Below are positions 28,266-37,716 of a stretch of 64,000 bases of DNA, in pieces. Origin of the DNA: Flavobacteriaceae bacterium (GTDB lineage Bacteria; Bacteroidota; Bacteroidia; Flavobacteriales; Weeksellaceae); NCBI GenBank assembly GCA_030538275.1, contig JAUNUH010000001.1:310001-374000 (forward strand), read 5' to 3'. The notes beneath the pieces were generated by a model, which was given only the letters and a program-made list of their open reading frames with translations, was not told the origin of the DNA and made no database searches. How positions within the stretch are numbered: the first letter of the stretch is position 1; every line of letters starts with the position of its first letter. Both the position numbers and the translations under genes were made by a program.

Positions 28266-28787
28266 CTACAAAGATACTGCAATTCCCCCGAATGGTCGTA
28301 TAGGTGAACGGAAAATACTTTCATTTTCTTTATATAAAACATTGTATAAAATCCCTGTTTGGAATCGAACTCGACCCGTACTTTGATAGCCGCCACCGAG
28401 CCAGAGCGCGCTTTCATCAAAGCTAAATTTTTGATCATTGTTCAGCAATGTTTGCGTTCCACTGAAGTATTCATAATGCCCACGTGCAAAAAATTGGTTG
28501 GCAATATAATAATTAACATAAGGTCCGGTTGAGAATAAATTACTTTTGTAATAATCATTTTTACCATATTGAAATCCAGCAGTTACACCCATTTCCATAT
28601 TGGGTAAAACGGCATAACCTGCATAAGGCGAAATATTGAATCCAAAATATCCATTATTTCCAAATCCCAAACCTACACCACCCCCAATTCGCCACTTTCC
28701 TTCGTTTACACTGGTACCCATACCAATTTGGGAATAAACTGTACTCATCCCAAAAATTATAAATAAACTAAAAACTATATTTTTCAT
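28266..28787 (-). CDS. small outer-membrane beta-barrel protein
   Basis: The 173-residue protein has a signal peptide ending near TVYSQ and then alternating aromatic and glycine-rich strands (GGGVGLGFGNNGYFGF, YAGYAVLPNMEMGVTAGF) ending in a hydrophobic strand with terminal leucine. This is the pattern of an 8-stranded OmpW/OmpA-like barrel. The substrate or role is unknown. It leads the operon with the TerC-family gene and folA. Confidence 0.8.
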   Translation of the reverse strand: MKNIVFSLFIIFGMSTVYSQIGMGTSVNEGKWRIGGGVGLGFGNNGYFGFNISPYAGYAVLPNMEMGVTAGFQYGKNDYYKSNLFSTGPYVNYYIANQFFARGHYEYFSGTQTLLNNDQKFSFDESALWLGGGYQSTGRVRFQTGILYNVLYKENESIFRSPIRPFGGIAVSL

Positions 28788-28800
28788 TCTGTTTTTTATT

Positions 28801-28808
28801 CAAATATA
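28801..28808 (-). promoter_or_regulatory. -7 promoter element for the barrel-terC-folA operon
   Basis: TATATTTG on the minus strand matches TAnnTTTG exactly and lies 13 bp before the ATG at 28787. Confidence 0.45.
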
Positions 28809-28854
28809 ATGTTTTTGATGTAAATTTACATTTCGCCTAGATTTTTAATATAAA

Positions 28855-31074
28855 ATGTCTATGACCACCGAAGAACTGGAACTGGAAAAAGTAGAAATTG
28901 CACGCAGATACAAAGAAATGCTGCGAAACACCTATCGAAATCTTACCGATGAAGATAAAGTAATGATTCGACGTGCATTTGATTTGGCAGTTGATGCGCA
29001 TAAAGATCAAAGGCGCAAAACAGGAGAACCCTATATTTATCACCCGATTGCTGTGGCGCAAATCGTAGCAGACGAAATAGGACTAGGTGCCACCAGTATT
29101 GCTGCAGCTTTGATGCACGACGTGGTAGAGGACACCGATTATACGCTAGACGATATCGAATCGCTGTTTGGAAAAAAAATCGCCAAAATAATCGACGGAC
29201 TCACCAAAATTTCTGTTTTGAATAACCAAGATTTATCCATTCAATCAGAAAACTTCAGAAAATTATTACTCACACTATCAGAGGATGTTCGTGTAATTAT
29301 TATCAAAATCGCAGACCGATTGCATAATATGCGTACGCTAGAAGCAATGTCGGAAAATAAACAATTGAAAATCGCCTCTGAAACTACTTTTATCTACGCG
29401 CCCCTTGCCCATAGAATGGGACTCTATAATATAAAATCTGAACTCGAAGATTTAAGCCTGAAATTTACGCAACCCGAAAGGTATTTTGAAATTTATAAAA
29501 AATTAGAAGATACCGAATTCGAAAGAAAACAATATATTAGAAAATTCAGTGATTCAATTGCAGAAAGATTGCAAGAAGAAGGACTTTCCTACGAAATCAA
29601 AGGCAGACCTAAATCCATACATTCGATCAATCGCAAAATGACTTCCCAAAATATTGCTTACGAAGAAGTCTATGATAAATTCGCAATAAGAATCGTATAT
29701 CACGCAGATAAAAAGAATGAAAAATTTATTGCCTGGAAAATTTATTCCATCGTAACCGATATTTATCGACCCAATCCCGCTAGGCTGCGCGACTGGATTA
29801 CACAACCCAAAACCACAGGCTACGAATCACTGCATATTACCGTAATGGGACCAGGTGGTAAATGGGTAGAAGTTCAAATACGATCTGCACGTATGAACGA
29901 AATTGCCGAAAAAGGTATTGCAGCACATTATAAATACAAGGAAAATTACAAAGTAGAAGATTCTAGAGTGGACGAATGGATTGCACAGGTTCGCGAAATG
30001 CTAGAAAATCACGATATGCAAGATACAGTTGATTTTATCGATAATTTCAAATTGAACTTGTATTCTAAAGAAATTTTTGTTTTTACCCCAATGGGGGATT
30101 TGATAAATCTGCCCAAAGGGGCGTCGTCATTGGATTTTGCCTATGCCATTCATACCAATGTAGGTGATACTTGCCTAGGTGCAAAAGTAAACGGAAAGCT
30201 CTTTCCGCTGAGTCATGAATTGAAAAGTGGAGACCAAGTAGAAATTATCACCTCCAAAAATCAAAAACCCAAAGCCGATTGGCTGGATTTTGTCCAAACC
30301 TCTAGAGCCAAAGCCAAAATCAAAGCTGCATTAAATGCAGAACGCAGAGTGTATGCCGAGGAAGGAAGAGAAATTTTGGAAAGAAAAATGCGTCATTTGG
30401 GTTTGAAACTCAACGAAAATATAATTAATGAAATGGCGACTTTCTTGAAAGAAAAATCCTCCCAAGATTTGTTTTTTCATGTTCAAAGTGGCGTAATTTC
30501 TAATCAGGATATTAAAAAATTTGCCGACCGCAAAACCGGTGTAGCAGGATTCATTAATCGATTCAGATCCAAGCCAATATACAAGAAAGCTGAAGAAACA
30601 GAAGTTCAATCAAGGCAAGAACTAGATTTAATCGTATTTGGAGATGAAGAAAAAAAACTAGACTATACATTAGCCAATTGTTGTAATCCAATTCCAGGGG
30701 ACAAGGTCTTTGGGTTTGTTACCGTGAACCGAGGTATCAAAGTGCACAAAACCATTTGTCCCAATGCGGTAGAATTACAGGCAAATTATGCCTACCGCAT
30801 TCAAAAAGCCAAATGGGTGGATTCATCACGCTCCACCTTCAGTACAGAAATTATAATACGAGGTATCGATCGGATGGGACTGGTAAAAGATATTACAGAT
30901 ATCTTGAGCAATAATATGCATATTGACATGAAAAATATAAACTTCTCGTCCAGCGATGGAATTTTTAACGGAAGTATTTCTGTTGTGGTAGCCAATAAAT
31001 CCCAACTGGATTCTGTAATGCAAAAATTAAAAAATGTACAAGGCGTGACCAAAATTAATCGTAAACAAGATTAA
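28855..31074 (+). CDS. bifunctional (p)ppGpp synthetase/hydrolase (Rel/SpoT)
   Basis: This enzyme makes and degrades the stringent-response alarmone (p)ppGpp. The 739-residue protein has an N-terminal HD hydrolase domain with intact motifs (RRKTGEPYIYHP, MHDVVEDT, ADRLHNMRT), the synthetase domain (KGRPKSIHSINRKM, FAIRIVY, KTTGYESLH), a TGS domain (VFTPMGDLINLPKGASSLDFAYAIH), the CC helical region with ANCCNPIPGD, and a C-terminal ACT domain. Both active sites look complete, so it is probably bifunctional. It is divergent from the barrel-terC-folA operon. Confidence 0.96.
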   Translation: MSMTTEELELEKVEIARRYKEMLRNTYRNLTDEDKVMIRRAFDLAVDAHKDQRRKTGEPYIYHPIAVAQIVADEIGLGATSIAAALMHDVVEDTDYTLDDIESLFGKKIAKIIDGLTKISVLNNQDLSIQSENFRKLLLTLSEDVRVIIIKIADRLHNMRTLEAMSENKQLKIASETTFIYAPLAHRMGLYNIKSELEDLSLKFTQPERYFEIYKKLEDTEFERKQYIRKFSDSIAERLQEEGLSYEIKGRPKSIHSINRKMTSQNIAYEEVYDKFAIRIVYHADKKNEKFIAWKIYSIVTDIYRPNPARLRDWITQPKTTGYESLHITVMGPGGKWVEVQIRSARMNEIAEKGIAAHYKYKENYKVEDSRVDEWIAQVREMLENHDMQDTVDFIDNFKLNLYSKEIFVFTPMGDLINLPKGASSLDFAYAIHTNVGDTCLGAKVNGKLFPLSHELKSGDQVEIITSKNQKPKADWLDFVQTSRAKAKIKAALNAERRVYAEEGREILERKMRHLGLKLNENIINEMATFLKEKSSQDLFFHVQSGVISNQDIKKFADRKTGVAGFINRFRSKPIYKKAEETEVQSRQELDLIVFGDEEKKLDYTLANCCNPIPGDKVFGFVTVNRGIKVHKTICPNAVELQANYAYRIQKAKWVDSSRSTFSTEIIIRGIDRMGLVKDITDILSNNMHIDMKNINFSSSDGIFNGSISVVVANKSQLDSVMQKLKNVQGVTKINRKQD

Positions 31075-31086
31075 TTCTAATTTTTG

Positions 31087-31094
31087 TATTTTTG
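31087..31094 (+). promoter_or_regulatory. -7 promoter element for the Fur-type gene
   Basis: TATTTTTG fits TAnnTTTG and lies 18 bp before the ATG at 31113. It starts 12 bp after the stop codon of the preceding gene. Confidence 0.45.
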
Positions 31095-31112
31095 TAAAAG
31101 ACATTTAATATT

Positions 31113-31583
31113 ATGCCCACAGAACCCAAAACAGTAATGACAATAGATGATCATGTGGAAATTGTAAAAGAGGTACTTACCAAATTTCTCGACGACAACA
31201 AACACCGCAAGACTCCAGAAAGGTATGCTATCCTAGAAGAAATTTATAGGGTAAACGATCATTTTGACATCGATGATTTGTACATACGAATGAAAGATAA
31301 AAAATATAGGGTGAGTCGGGCAACATTGTACAACACCATGGAATTGCTCATGGAGGCACGATTGGTAAGAAAACATCAATTTGGTGATAATCAGGCGCAT
31401 TTTGAAAAATCTTATTTCGACAAACAACACGACCATGTTTTACTTACAGACACTGGAGAAGTGCTGGAGTTTTGCGACCCGCGTATTCAGTCGATAAAAG
31501 ATACCATAGAAGAGGTCTTTGATATTAAAATTGATAAACATTCGCTGTACTTTTACGGTACCAGAAATTCAAAAAATGCTTAA
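31113..31583 (+). CDS. Fur-family metalloregulator
   Basis: The 156-residue protein has the Fur winged helix ([47 protein letters not shown]) and the metal-binding dimerisation half ([25 protein letters not shown]). The CxxC pairs that hold the structural zinc in many Fur proteins are absent, and only one cysteine remains. It is probably an iron-, zinc- or peroxide-responsive repressor; which metal cannot be settled. Its 3' end overlaps the OstA-like gene by 8 bp, so the two are coupled. Confidence 0.92.
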   Translation: MPTEPKTVMTIDDHVEIVKEVLTKFLDDNKHRKTPERYAILEEIYRVNDHFDIDDLYIRMKDKKYRVSRATLYNTMELLMEARLVRKHQFGDNQAHFEKSYFDKQHDHVLLTDTGEVLEFCDPRIQSIKDTIEEVFDIKIDKHSLYFYGTRNSKNA

Positions 31584-33126
31584 ATATTTTTTGTTGCTTT
31601 TCTGCTGCCCATTCTTGCTTTGGGCTCAGAAAACACCAACCAAAATTCGACATGTACATTCAGATGAAATAATTCGCAAACCCAGCTTATTCGATGGGAA
31701 TTTGCTGTTTACCGGAAACGTAATTTTTGAACACAATGGCTCGGTACTCAAGGCAGATAGTGTGGTATTATATGAAGTAGAAAACTATTTCAGAGCTTTC
31801 GGAAATGTACGTTTCACATCAGAAGACAATCTACTCACTTCCCATGAACTCGATTACAACGGAAACACACAAATTGCACAAGCACGTGGTGATGTGGTTT
31901 TGCGAAATCCAGAACAAACTTTGTACACAGACAAATTAGAATATAACCGAATTACAAACAAGGCTTATTTCAATACCGGAGGAACCATAGTGTCTAATAA
32001 TGAAACGATTACGAGCCAGGAAGGAATCTATGATTTAACCACAAAGTCTATCCGTTTTGATGATGATGTGCGCATTACGAACAAGGATTATTATATCGAA
32101 AGTAAAAATATTCAGCACTTTGCACAAGGTGATTATATGGAGTTTTATGATGAAACTTTTATTCAAAGTAGAAGCAATCCTAGACAGTATATCAAATCGA
32201 CCAAAGGCCGTTATTACCTTGGAAAAAAAGAAGCCTATCTGAAAAATCGTTCATCGGTTTACAGCGATGGCTCGGTTTTGACAGCAGATGATATTTATTT
32301 CAATCAACTCACTGGTTATGGTAGAGGAGAAGGCGATGTTTTAATTGAAAATCCAGAAGAAAAACAATTTATTCGCGGCGGCTTTGGCGAATATTTTCAG
32401 CAAAAAGATTCTGCTTATGTTACAAAGGATGCCTATGCTGTACGTGCATTTGAGAAAGATTCGCTCTACATACATGCAGATACGCTGATGACCACCAAGT
32501 TTGCCGATAAAAACCTGATTAGAGCCTATCATCACGCCAAATTTTTTAAAAGTAATTTACAAGGAAAAGCAGATTCCATATCCTTTGCAGAAGAGGGCGG
32601 CGTTTTGAAATTTTTTGAAAAACCGGTGGTTTGGAGTGGTTATCGTCAAATTACAGGCGACACCATTCTGGTCTATATCAATACAGAAGCCGAGCGCCTG
32701 GATTCGATTCAAGTAAGGCGAAGAGCTTTTGCCATTTCTAAAACAGATTCGATTACAAAAACTCAGTTTCACCAATTGAAAAGCCGTGATATGCTAGGAC
32801 TTTTTGTCAATGATAATTTGGATTGGGTACAAGCTGAAGGCAATGCTCAAACCTTGTTGTATATGGAAGAGGAAAAAAAAGATTCGCTGCAGATCAACAA
32901 GGCTCCCGTCAAGGAATTGGTGGGAATTAATCGCTCGGATTGTGGAATTGTTGAGGCTGATTTTGAAGAACGTGACATCAATGTTATTTCTTGTCGCATC
33001 AATGCAGAAAGCCAACTATATCCACCCAGCAAATTACCAGAAGATCAAAGGAAATTACCCGAATTTCTTTGGCGCGAAGACGAACGACCGCTGGTTTGGC
33101 GAGATATTTTTATTATAGAAAATTAA
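31576..33126 (+). CDS. OstA-like (LptA/LptD-related) envelope protein
   Basis: I place the start at ATG 31576, which opens a proper signal peptide ([18 protein letters not shown]) and gives 516 residues; the frame extends upstream inside the Fur-type gene but has no export signal there. The mature protein repeats OstA-type beta strands ([42 protein letters not shown]), the fold of LptA and of the periplasmic part of LptD. It probably helps carry LPS across the periplasm in Bacteroidetes. Confidence 0.85.
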   Translation: MLKYFLLLFCCPFLLWAQKTPTKIRHVHSDEIIRKPSLFDGNLLFTGNVIFEHNGSVLKADSVVLYEVENYFRAFGNVRFTSEDNLLTSHELDYNGNTQIAQARGDVVLRNPEQTLYTDKLEYNRITNKAYFNTGGTIVSNNETITSQEGIYDLTTKSIRFDDDVRITNKDYYIESKNIQHFAQGDYMEFYDETFIQSRSNPRQYIKSTKGRYYLGKKEAYLKNRSSVYSDGSVLTADDIYFNQLTGYGRGEGDVLIENPEEKQFIRGGFGEYFQQKDSAYVTKDAYAVRAFEKDSLYIHADTLMTTKFADKNLIRAYHHAKFFKSNLQGKADSISFAEEGGVLKFFEKPVVWSGYRQITGDTILVYINTEAERLDSIQVRRRAFAISKTDSITKTQFHQLKSRDMLGLFVNDNLDWVQAEGNAQTLLYMEEEKKDSLQINKAPVKELVGINRSDCGIVEADFEERDINVISCRINAESQLYPPSKLPEDQRKLPEFLWREDERPLVWRDIFIIEN

Positions 33127-33234
33127 ATTGATAAAAAACTACAAAAATTCTGAAAACTCCCATGCCAATACATCACATGCAGGAAAAAAATTTTATTTTT
33201 ACGCCATCTATTTTCTAACCAAATATTTATTTCG

Positions 33235-33561
33235 ATGAATTGGATCATACTTATTATTGCAGGATTATTCGAAGTCGCGTTTGCCTCTTGTCTGGGAAAA
33301 GCCAAAGAAACATCTGGCACAGAAGCCACGTATTGGTACATAGGCTTTCTGGTATGTTTGGCAATAAGTATGGTACTGTTGATCAAGGCTACACAATCAT
33401 TACCTATTGGCACCGCCTATGCAGTCTGGACAGGAATAGGGGCCGTAGGAACTGTTTTGGTTGGGATTTTTGTATTTAAAGAACCCGCAACTTTTTGGCG
33501 ATTATTCTTCATCACAACACTTATTTCTTCAATTATTGGATTGAAATTCGTTTCTAGTTGA
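33235..33561 (+). CDS. SMR-family exporter, SugE/Gdx-like
   Basis: The 108-residue protein has four membrane helices and the SMR active-site glutamate in the first (GLFEVAFASC, Glu13). The segment SLPIGTAYAVWTGIGAVGTVLVGI and the ending IIGLKFVSS match the SugE/Gdx branch, which exports guanidinium, more closely than the EmrE branch of broad drug exporters. It lies alone between the OstA-like gene and hmgA. I see no guanidine riboswitch in the 108 bp before it. Confidence 0.85.
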   Translation: MNWIILIIAGLFEVAFASCLGKAKETSGTEATYWYIGFLVCLAISMVLLIKATQSLPIGTAYAVWTGIGAVGTVLVGIFVFKEPATFWRLFFITTLISSIIGLKFVSS

Positions 33562-33594
33562 TTCAAATTCAATTATATAGAAATTAGTTTATTA

Positions 33595-33630
33595 TAAAGT
33601 TGAAGAGGTTAACTTCAACTTTATTCATGT
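33595..33630 (+). terminator. hairpin after the SMR gene, probable terminator
   Basis: TAAAGTTGAAG (33595-33605) pairs perfectly with CTTCAACTTTA (33613-33623) around a 7-nt loop. The following T-run is poor (TTCATG), so termination is possible but unproven. The rest of the gap to hmgA (33631-33837) holds only AT-rich sequence. Confidence 0.45.
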
Positions 33631-33837
33631 TCAATAAAACATGATTTTTTTGCATTTTTAGCGAATTTAAAAGCGATTTTTTATTGAATAAAATGATATG
33701 ACAAAGGCAATTCTTTCCATTTCATTCTAATTTTAACTGTTTATTCACAAAAAAAATAATTTCTGCTAATTTTTTTAAATTGAATTTTCTAAGAATCAAA
33801 AAGTTCGTACCTTTCAACCAATCAAAATTCTATTCTT

Positions 33838-35028
33838 ATGTTATATCACAAATTAGGAAAGATTCCACCCAAAAGACATACAGTTTTTCAATCAGAAGAA
33901 GGAAAACATTACTACGAACAACTCTTTGGTACAGAGGGTTTTCATGGCGTATCTTCCTTATTATATCATATTCACAGGCCTACACAAATGTTGAACATAA
34001 GCGAGGGCATAGATGTGAGCCCCGTGGCGGCTGTCAAGCACAATATCACACCCAGACTTGTAAAAGGTTATAATATAAAACCCGTAGATGATTTTGTGAA
34101 ATCTAGGGTGATTTTATTCTTCAACAATGACTTGAATATTGCCGTGGCTGCTCCCAAAAAGTCTATGCAAGATTATTTTTATAAAAATGGGAATTGTGAC
34201 GAAATGATTTTTATTCACGAAGGGAGCGGAACCATGAAAACCTTTGTGGGCGATATCGAATTCAAATATGGAGATTATCTAATCATCCCACGAGGAACCA
34301 TTTATCAATTACACTTCAACGACGAAAATAACCGATTATTGATTATCGAAAGTTTTTCGCCTATAGAGACGCCAACGCGTTACCGAAATCATTTTGGACA
34401 ATTACTGGAGCACTCTCCGTTTTGTGAAAGAGACATCAAATTACCTACCTATGCAGAGCCTATAGACGAAAAAGGTGAATTTATAGTCAAAGTAAAAAAA
34501 GATGGATTTTTATATGACGTAACCTATGCCACACATCCATTCGATGTGGTAGGTTGGGACGGATATTTCTTCCCGTATGGATTCAGTATTCATGATTTCG
34601 AACCTATTACAGGCCGTGTTCACTTACCACCGCCTATACATCAGAATTTCCAGGGACACAACTGGGTGGTTTGCTCTTTCGTGCCTAGACTATACGATTA
34701 TCATCCCAAGGCGATTCCAGCACCATACAACCATTCCAACATAGATTCAGAGGAAATTCTATACTATGTAGATGGAGATTTTATGAGCCGTAATCATATA
34801 GAAAAAGGATTTTTCACGCTGCATCCAGGCGGAATTCCGCATGGACCACATCCGGGAGCCATGGAAAGATCAATCGGTCAGGTAAAAACGGAAGAACTCG
34901 CTGTGATGATAGACCCTTTCAAGCCAGTACAAATTACCCATGCCGCCATTGATATGGAAGACAATTCCTACGTTCATTCTTGGCTAGAAGGTGAAGACGG
35001 AAAAGGTATTCCGCCGCAGATAGAATAA
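33838..35028 (+). CDS. hmgA: homogentisate 1,2-dioxygenase
   Basis: HmgA opens the ring of homogentisate to maleylacetoacetate in tyrosine and phenylalanine breakdown. The 396-residue protein belongs to the cupin-type homogentisate dioxygenases: FIHEGSGTMKTFVGDIEFKYGDYLIIPRG, VVGWDGYFFPYGFSIHDFEPI, and the iron-site region NHSNIDSEEILYYVDG with HPGGIPHGPHPG. It heads a run with a small unknown ORF and hpd, the enzyme for the preceding step. The next enzymes of the pathway are not in the window. Confidence 0.95.
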   Translation: MLYHKLGKIPPKRHTVFQSEEGKHYYEQLFGTEGFHGVSSLLYHIHRPTQMLNISEGIDVSPVAAVKHNITPRLVKGYNIKPVDDFVKSRVILFFNNDLNIAVAAPKKSMQDYFYKNGNCDEMIFIHEGSGTMKTFVGDIEFKYGDYLIIPRGTIYQLHFNDENNRLLIIESFSPIETPTRYRNHFGQLLEHSPFCERDIKLPTYAEPIDEKGEFIVKVKKDGFLYDVTYATHPFDVVGWDGYFFPYGFSIHDFEPITGRVHLPPPIHQNFQGHNWVVCSFVPRLYDYHPKAIPAPYNHSNIDSEEILYYVDGDFMSRNHIEKGFFTLHPGGIPHGPHPGAMERSIGQVKTEELAVMIDPFKPVQITHAAIDMEDNSYVHSWLEGEDGKGIPPQIE

Positions 35029-35132
35029 TTATTCTGGTTATTTAATTTATGTAAAATATTGATTTTAAATAAATTAAATGCTATTTTAAAAGTGCACAAG
35101 ATGATTTTGCCATTCCTTATTTTGAAGTAAAA

Positions 35133-35390
35133 ATGAATGTTTTCACAATTTTGAGTCAGAAAAAGGCGAAACATGAAGTTTATAACTCAATCAAATGGGT
35201 TACCAGAGATTATAAGGAATTTAACGATTACCTAGAAAGCTATGAAGCACAGGATAATAATAAGATTTCACAAAAACAAAAGGCTGAAATGATAGAAAAA
35301 TATAAAGGTAAATCACTGTTTGGACAAGCTGTGCTTACCGCGGATGCATTTGTACAATTATTTGAAGAATATCATCAAATGTGTCCTTAA
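35133..35390 (+). CDS. small hypothetical protein between hmgA and hpd
   Basis: I do not recognise this 85-residue protein. It is soluble, mostly helical and lysine/glutamine-rich in its first two thirds (QDNNKISQKQKAEMIEKYKG), ending LFEEYHQMCP. It has no signal peptide or membrane helix. It lies 104 bp after hmgA and 48 bp before hpd on the same strand, which suggests cotranscription with the tyrosine-degradation genes. It could be an accessory factor, a stray gene, or a non-functional ORF. Confidence 0.55.
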   Translation: MNVFTILSQKKAKHEVYNSIKWVTRDYKEFNDYLESYEAQDNNKISQKQKAEMIEKYKGKSLFGQAVLTADAFVQLFEEYHQMCP

Positions 35391-35438
35391 AGAAAATTAT
35401 GCTTCATCACCAATAAATTTTAAATAACAAATAACAAT

Positions 35439-36599
35439 ATGAGCACAGAATTAAAAAATACCGAATACGGATTAGAAAAAATCTTTGAAGGGGCAGAAGA
35501 TTTCTTGCCGCTTTTAGGAACGGATTATGTCGAATTTTATGTAGGAAATGCCAAACAGGCAGCTCATTACTACAAAACCGCTTTTGGTTTTCAGTCATTG
35601 GCCTATGCAGGGCTAGAAACCGGCGTGCGTGACCGCGCTTCGTATGTATTGAAACAAGACAAAATCCGCTTGGTCTTGACAACTCCTTTGCGTAGCGACA
35701 GCAAACTGAATGACCATATCGTAAAACATGGAGACGGTGTCAAAATTATTGCCCTTTGGGTAGAAGATGCACGTTCGGCATTTGAAGAAACCACCAAGCG
35801 TGGTGCCAAAGTGTATATGGAACCTACGGTAGAAACTGATGAACACGGCGAAACCGTGCGCGCAGGAATTTACACCTATGGCGAAACCGTTCACATGTTT
35901 GTAGAGCGCAAAAATTATAACGGCGTTTTCTTGCCAGGTTATCAAAAATGGGAATCAGACTATAATCCAGAGCCTGTTGGATTGAAATTCATCGACCACA
36001 TGGTGGGTAACGTAGGCTGGAACGAAATGAATACCTGGGTAAAATGGTATGAAGACGTGATGGGATTTGTAAATTTCCTTTCGTTTGACGACAAACAAAT
36101 TCACACGGAATATTCTGCACTGATGTCAAAAGTAATGGCCAACGGAAACGGACGCGTGAAATTCCCTATCAACGAACCTGCAGAAGGCAAGAAAAAATCG
36201 CAAATCGAAGAATATATCGATTTCTATGAAGGTCCTGGCGTTCAGCATTTAGCGGTTGCCACTAATGATATATTGCATACCGTGACCGAAATGCGTAAAC
36301 GTGGTGTGGAATTTCTTTCGCATCCGCCACAGGCCTATTATGATTCAGTTCCTGCGCGTTTACAAGAATTTCAACATGAAATGAAAGAAGATATCCAAAA
36401 ACTGGCAGAACTAGGAATTATGATAGATGCCGACGAGGAAGGATATTTGTTACAAATTTTCACCAAACCCATACAAGATCGTCCAACATTATTCTTTGAA
36501 ATCATTCAGCGAATGGGCGCACGCGGATTCGGTGCCGGAAACTTCAAAGCCCTTTTCGAATCTATCGAAAGAGAACAGGAAAAGAGAGGAACTTTGTAA
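35439..36599 (+). CDS. hpd: 4-hydroxyphenylpyruvate dioxygenase
   Basis: Hpd converts 4-hydroxyphenylpyruvate to homogentisate, the substrate of HmgA encoded upstream. The 386-residue protein has the two VOC-fold halves. The three iron ligands are in FIDHMVGNVGW, GPGVQHLAVATND and the C-terminal GNFKALFESIEREQ. The N-terminal domain begins DYVEFYVGNAKQAAHYYKTAFGF, also typical. A strong terminator follows, closing the unit. Confidence 0.96.
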   Translation: MSTELKNTEYGLEKIFEGAEDFLPLLGTDYVEFYVGNAKQAAHYYKTAFGFQSLAYAGLETGVRDRASYVLKQDKIRLVLTTPLRSDSKLNDHIVKHGDGVKIIALWVEDARSAFEETTKRGAKVYMEPTVETDEHGETVRAGIYTYGETVHMFVERKNYNGVFLPGYQKWESDYNPEPVGLKFIDHMVGNVGWNEMNTWVKWYEDVMGFVNFLSFDDKQIHTEYSALMSKVMANGNGRVKFPINEPAEGKKKSQIEEYIDFYEGPGVQHLAVATNDILHTVTEMRKRGVEFLSHPPQAYYDSVPARLQEFQHEMKEDIQKLAELGIMIDADEEGYLLQIFTKPIQDRPTLFFEIIQRMGARGFGAGNFKALFESIEREQEKRGTL

Positions 36600-36624
36600 T
36601 TTCTTGACCAAAGAAATACTAAAA

Positions 36625-36666
36625 AAACTTCCCTGTTCATCATCTTGTGCAGGGAAGTTTATTTTT
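36625..36666 (+). terminator. rho-independent terminator after hpd
   Basis: AAACTTCCCTG (36625-36635) pairs perfectly with CAGGGAAGTTT (36650-36660) around a 14-nt loop, followed by ATTTTTG. Confidence 0.85.
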
Positions 36667-36749
36667 GCGATTAAAAATTTTATTATAAAATTATAATTGA
36701 AAGGATATTTTTTGAATTTAATAAAAAATTGACATTTAAATCTGAAAGG

Positions 36750-37001
36750 ATGATAGGGATATTATTTTTCTGCTTTTTGATATTATTTTTGCTTGTGTTT
36801 TCTTTCAAGATTTTACTGGCTTCTGTTGATAATTTTTATTATTTATTACGAAAAAAAGCTTTTATCGCCATTTTTCTTATTGGACTTATTTTGGTTATTA
36901 TTCCATTGCCAATCGATGTCGAAATTCGAATAATATTGGTTATTTTGGTTATTTCAATTTGTGGAATAATTACGAGTCGTATGCGTATCAAGTCTAAATA
37001 A
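36750..37001 (+). CDS. small hypothetical membrane protein
   Basis: The 83-residue protein (from ATG 36750, preceded by GAAAGG) is almost entirely hydrophobic, with about three predicted helices and a basic C-terminus (SRMRIKSK). I know no family for it. An in-frame TTG at 36729 would add seven residues. It has no operon partner: a terminator lies upstream and 93 bp separate it from the methyltransferase gene. Confidence 0.6.
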   Translation: MIGILFFCFLILFLLVFSFKILLASVDNFYYLLRKKAFIAIFLIGLILVIIPLPIDVEIRIILVILVISICGIITSRMRIKSK

Positions 37002-37094
37002 TTTTTTGAAGACTATTCATCACTAATTTTACGCTTAAAAAAAATAAATCCTAAACATTTTTGGAATTAAATTATTAATCCTTTTTAAAATAAA

Positions 37095-37679
37095 ATGAAA
37101 AATCTCACCCAATCTTATTGGAACAACCGCTGGAAAACCGGCCAAACCGGTTGGGATATTGGTTATGCTTCTCCTGCAATTGTGCATTACTTTGAAGGAA
37201 TTAAAAATAAAAATGCAAAAATTCTGATTCCGGGTTGTGGAAATGCGTATGAAGCTGAAGCCTTGTATAATCTTGGTTTTAATGCTATTACGATTTTGGA
37301 TATTTCTGATGAAGCCGTGATTCGATTGAATGAAAAATTTGATGATTACCCAGAAATTCGGATAATTTGTCAGAATTTTTTTGATCATTCCGATTCGTAT
37401 GATTTAATTGTAGAACAAACTTTTTTTTGTGCGCTTGATCCCTCTTTGCGTAAGGCGTATGCAGAAAAAATGCATCAATTGTTGCGAACCAATGGAAAAC
37501 TGGTTGGACTACTTTTCAACCGTGATTTCGAAAATGAAGGTCCGCCATTCGGAGGAAATAAGGCAGAATATGAAGAATTATTTGCACCATTATTTGAAAT
37601 TAAAAAGCTGGAAATCGCTCAGAATTCTATTCCTCAACGGCAGAAAAATGAGGTTTTTATCGAATTCATCAAAAAATAA
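37095..37679 (+). CDS. TPMT-family SAM-dependent methyltransferase
   Basis: The 194-residue class I methyltransferase has the thiopurine/thiol methyltransferase opening (YWNNRWKTGQTGWDIGYASPAI), SAM motif I (ILIPGCGNAYEAEAL), the acidic ILDISDEAV strand, and EQTFFCALDPSLR. Related bacterial proteins methylate thiols, thiopurines or halides; the substrate here is unknown. It is probably cytosolic and monocistronic. Confidence 0.88.
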   Translation: MKNLTQSYWNNRWKTGQTGWDIGYASPAIVHYFEGIKNKNAKILIPGCGNAYEAEALYNLGFNAITILDISDEAVIRLNEKFDDYPEIRIICQNFFDHSDSYDLIVEQTFFCALDPSLRKAYAEKMHQLLRTNGKLVGLLFNRDFENEGPPFGGNKAEYEELFAPLFEIKKLEIAQNSIPQRQKNEVFIEFIKK

Positions 37680-37716
37680 TTTATACATTTATACCCAATT
37701 TAAACCAAATTAAACT

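Noticed and set aside
33127..33234. Guanidine riboswitch before the SugE/Gdx-like gene
   Set aside because: The 108 bp are AT-rich and have none of the conserved hairpins or ACGR-type motifs expected.
33697..33780. Possible relic of a secreted-protein gene (signal-peptide-like MTKAILSISF then, in another frame, ILILTVYSQKK)
   Set aside because: Only about 20 codons and a frameshift are needed; too short to separate from chance in AT-rich sequence.
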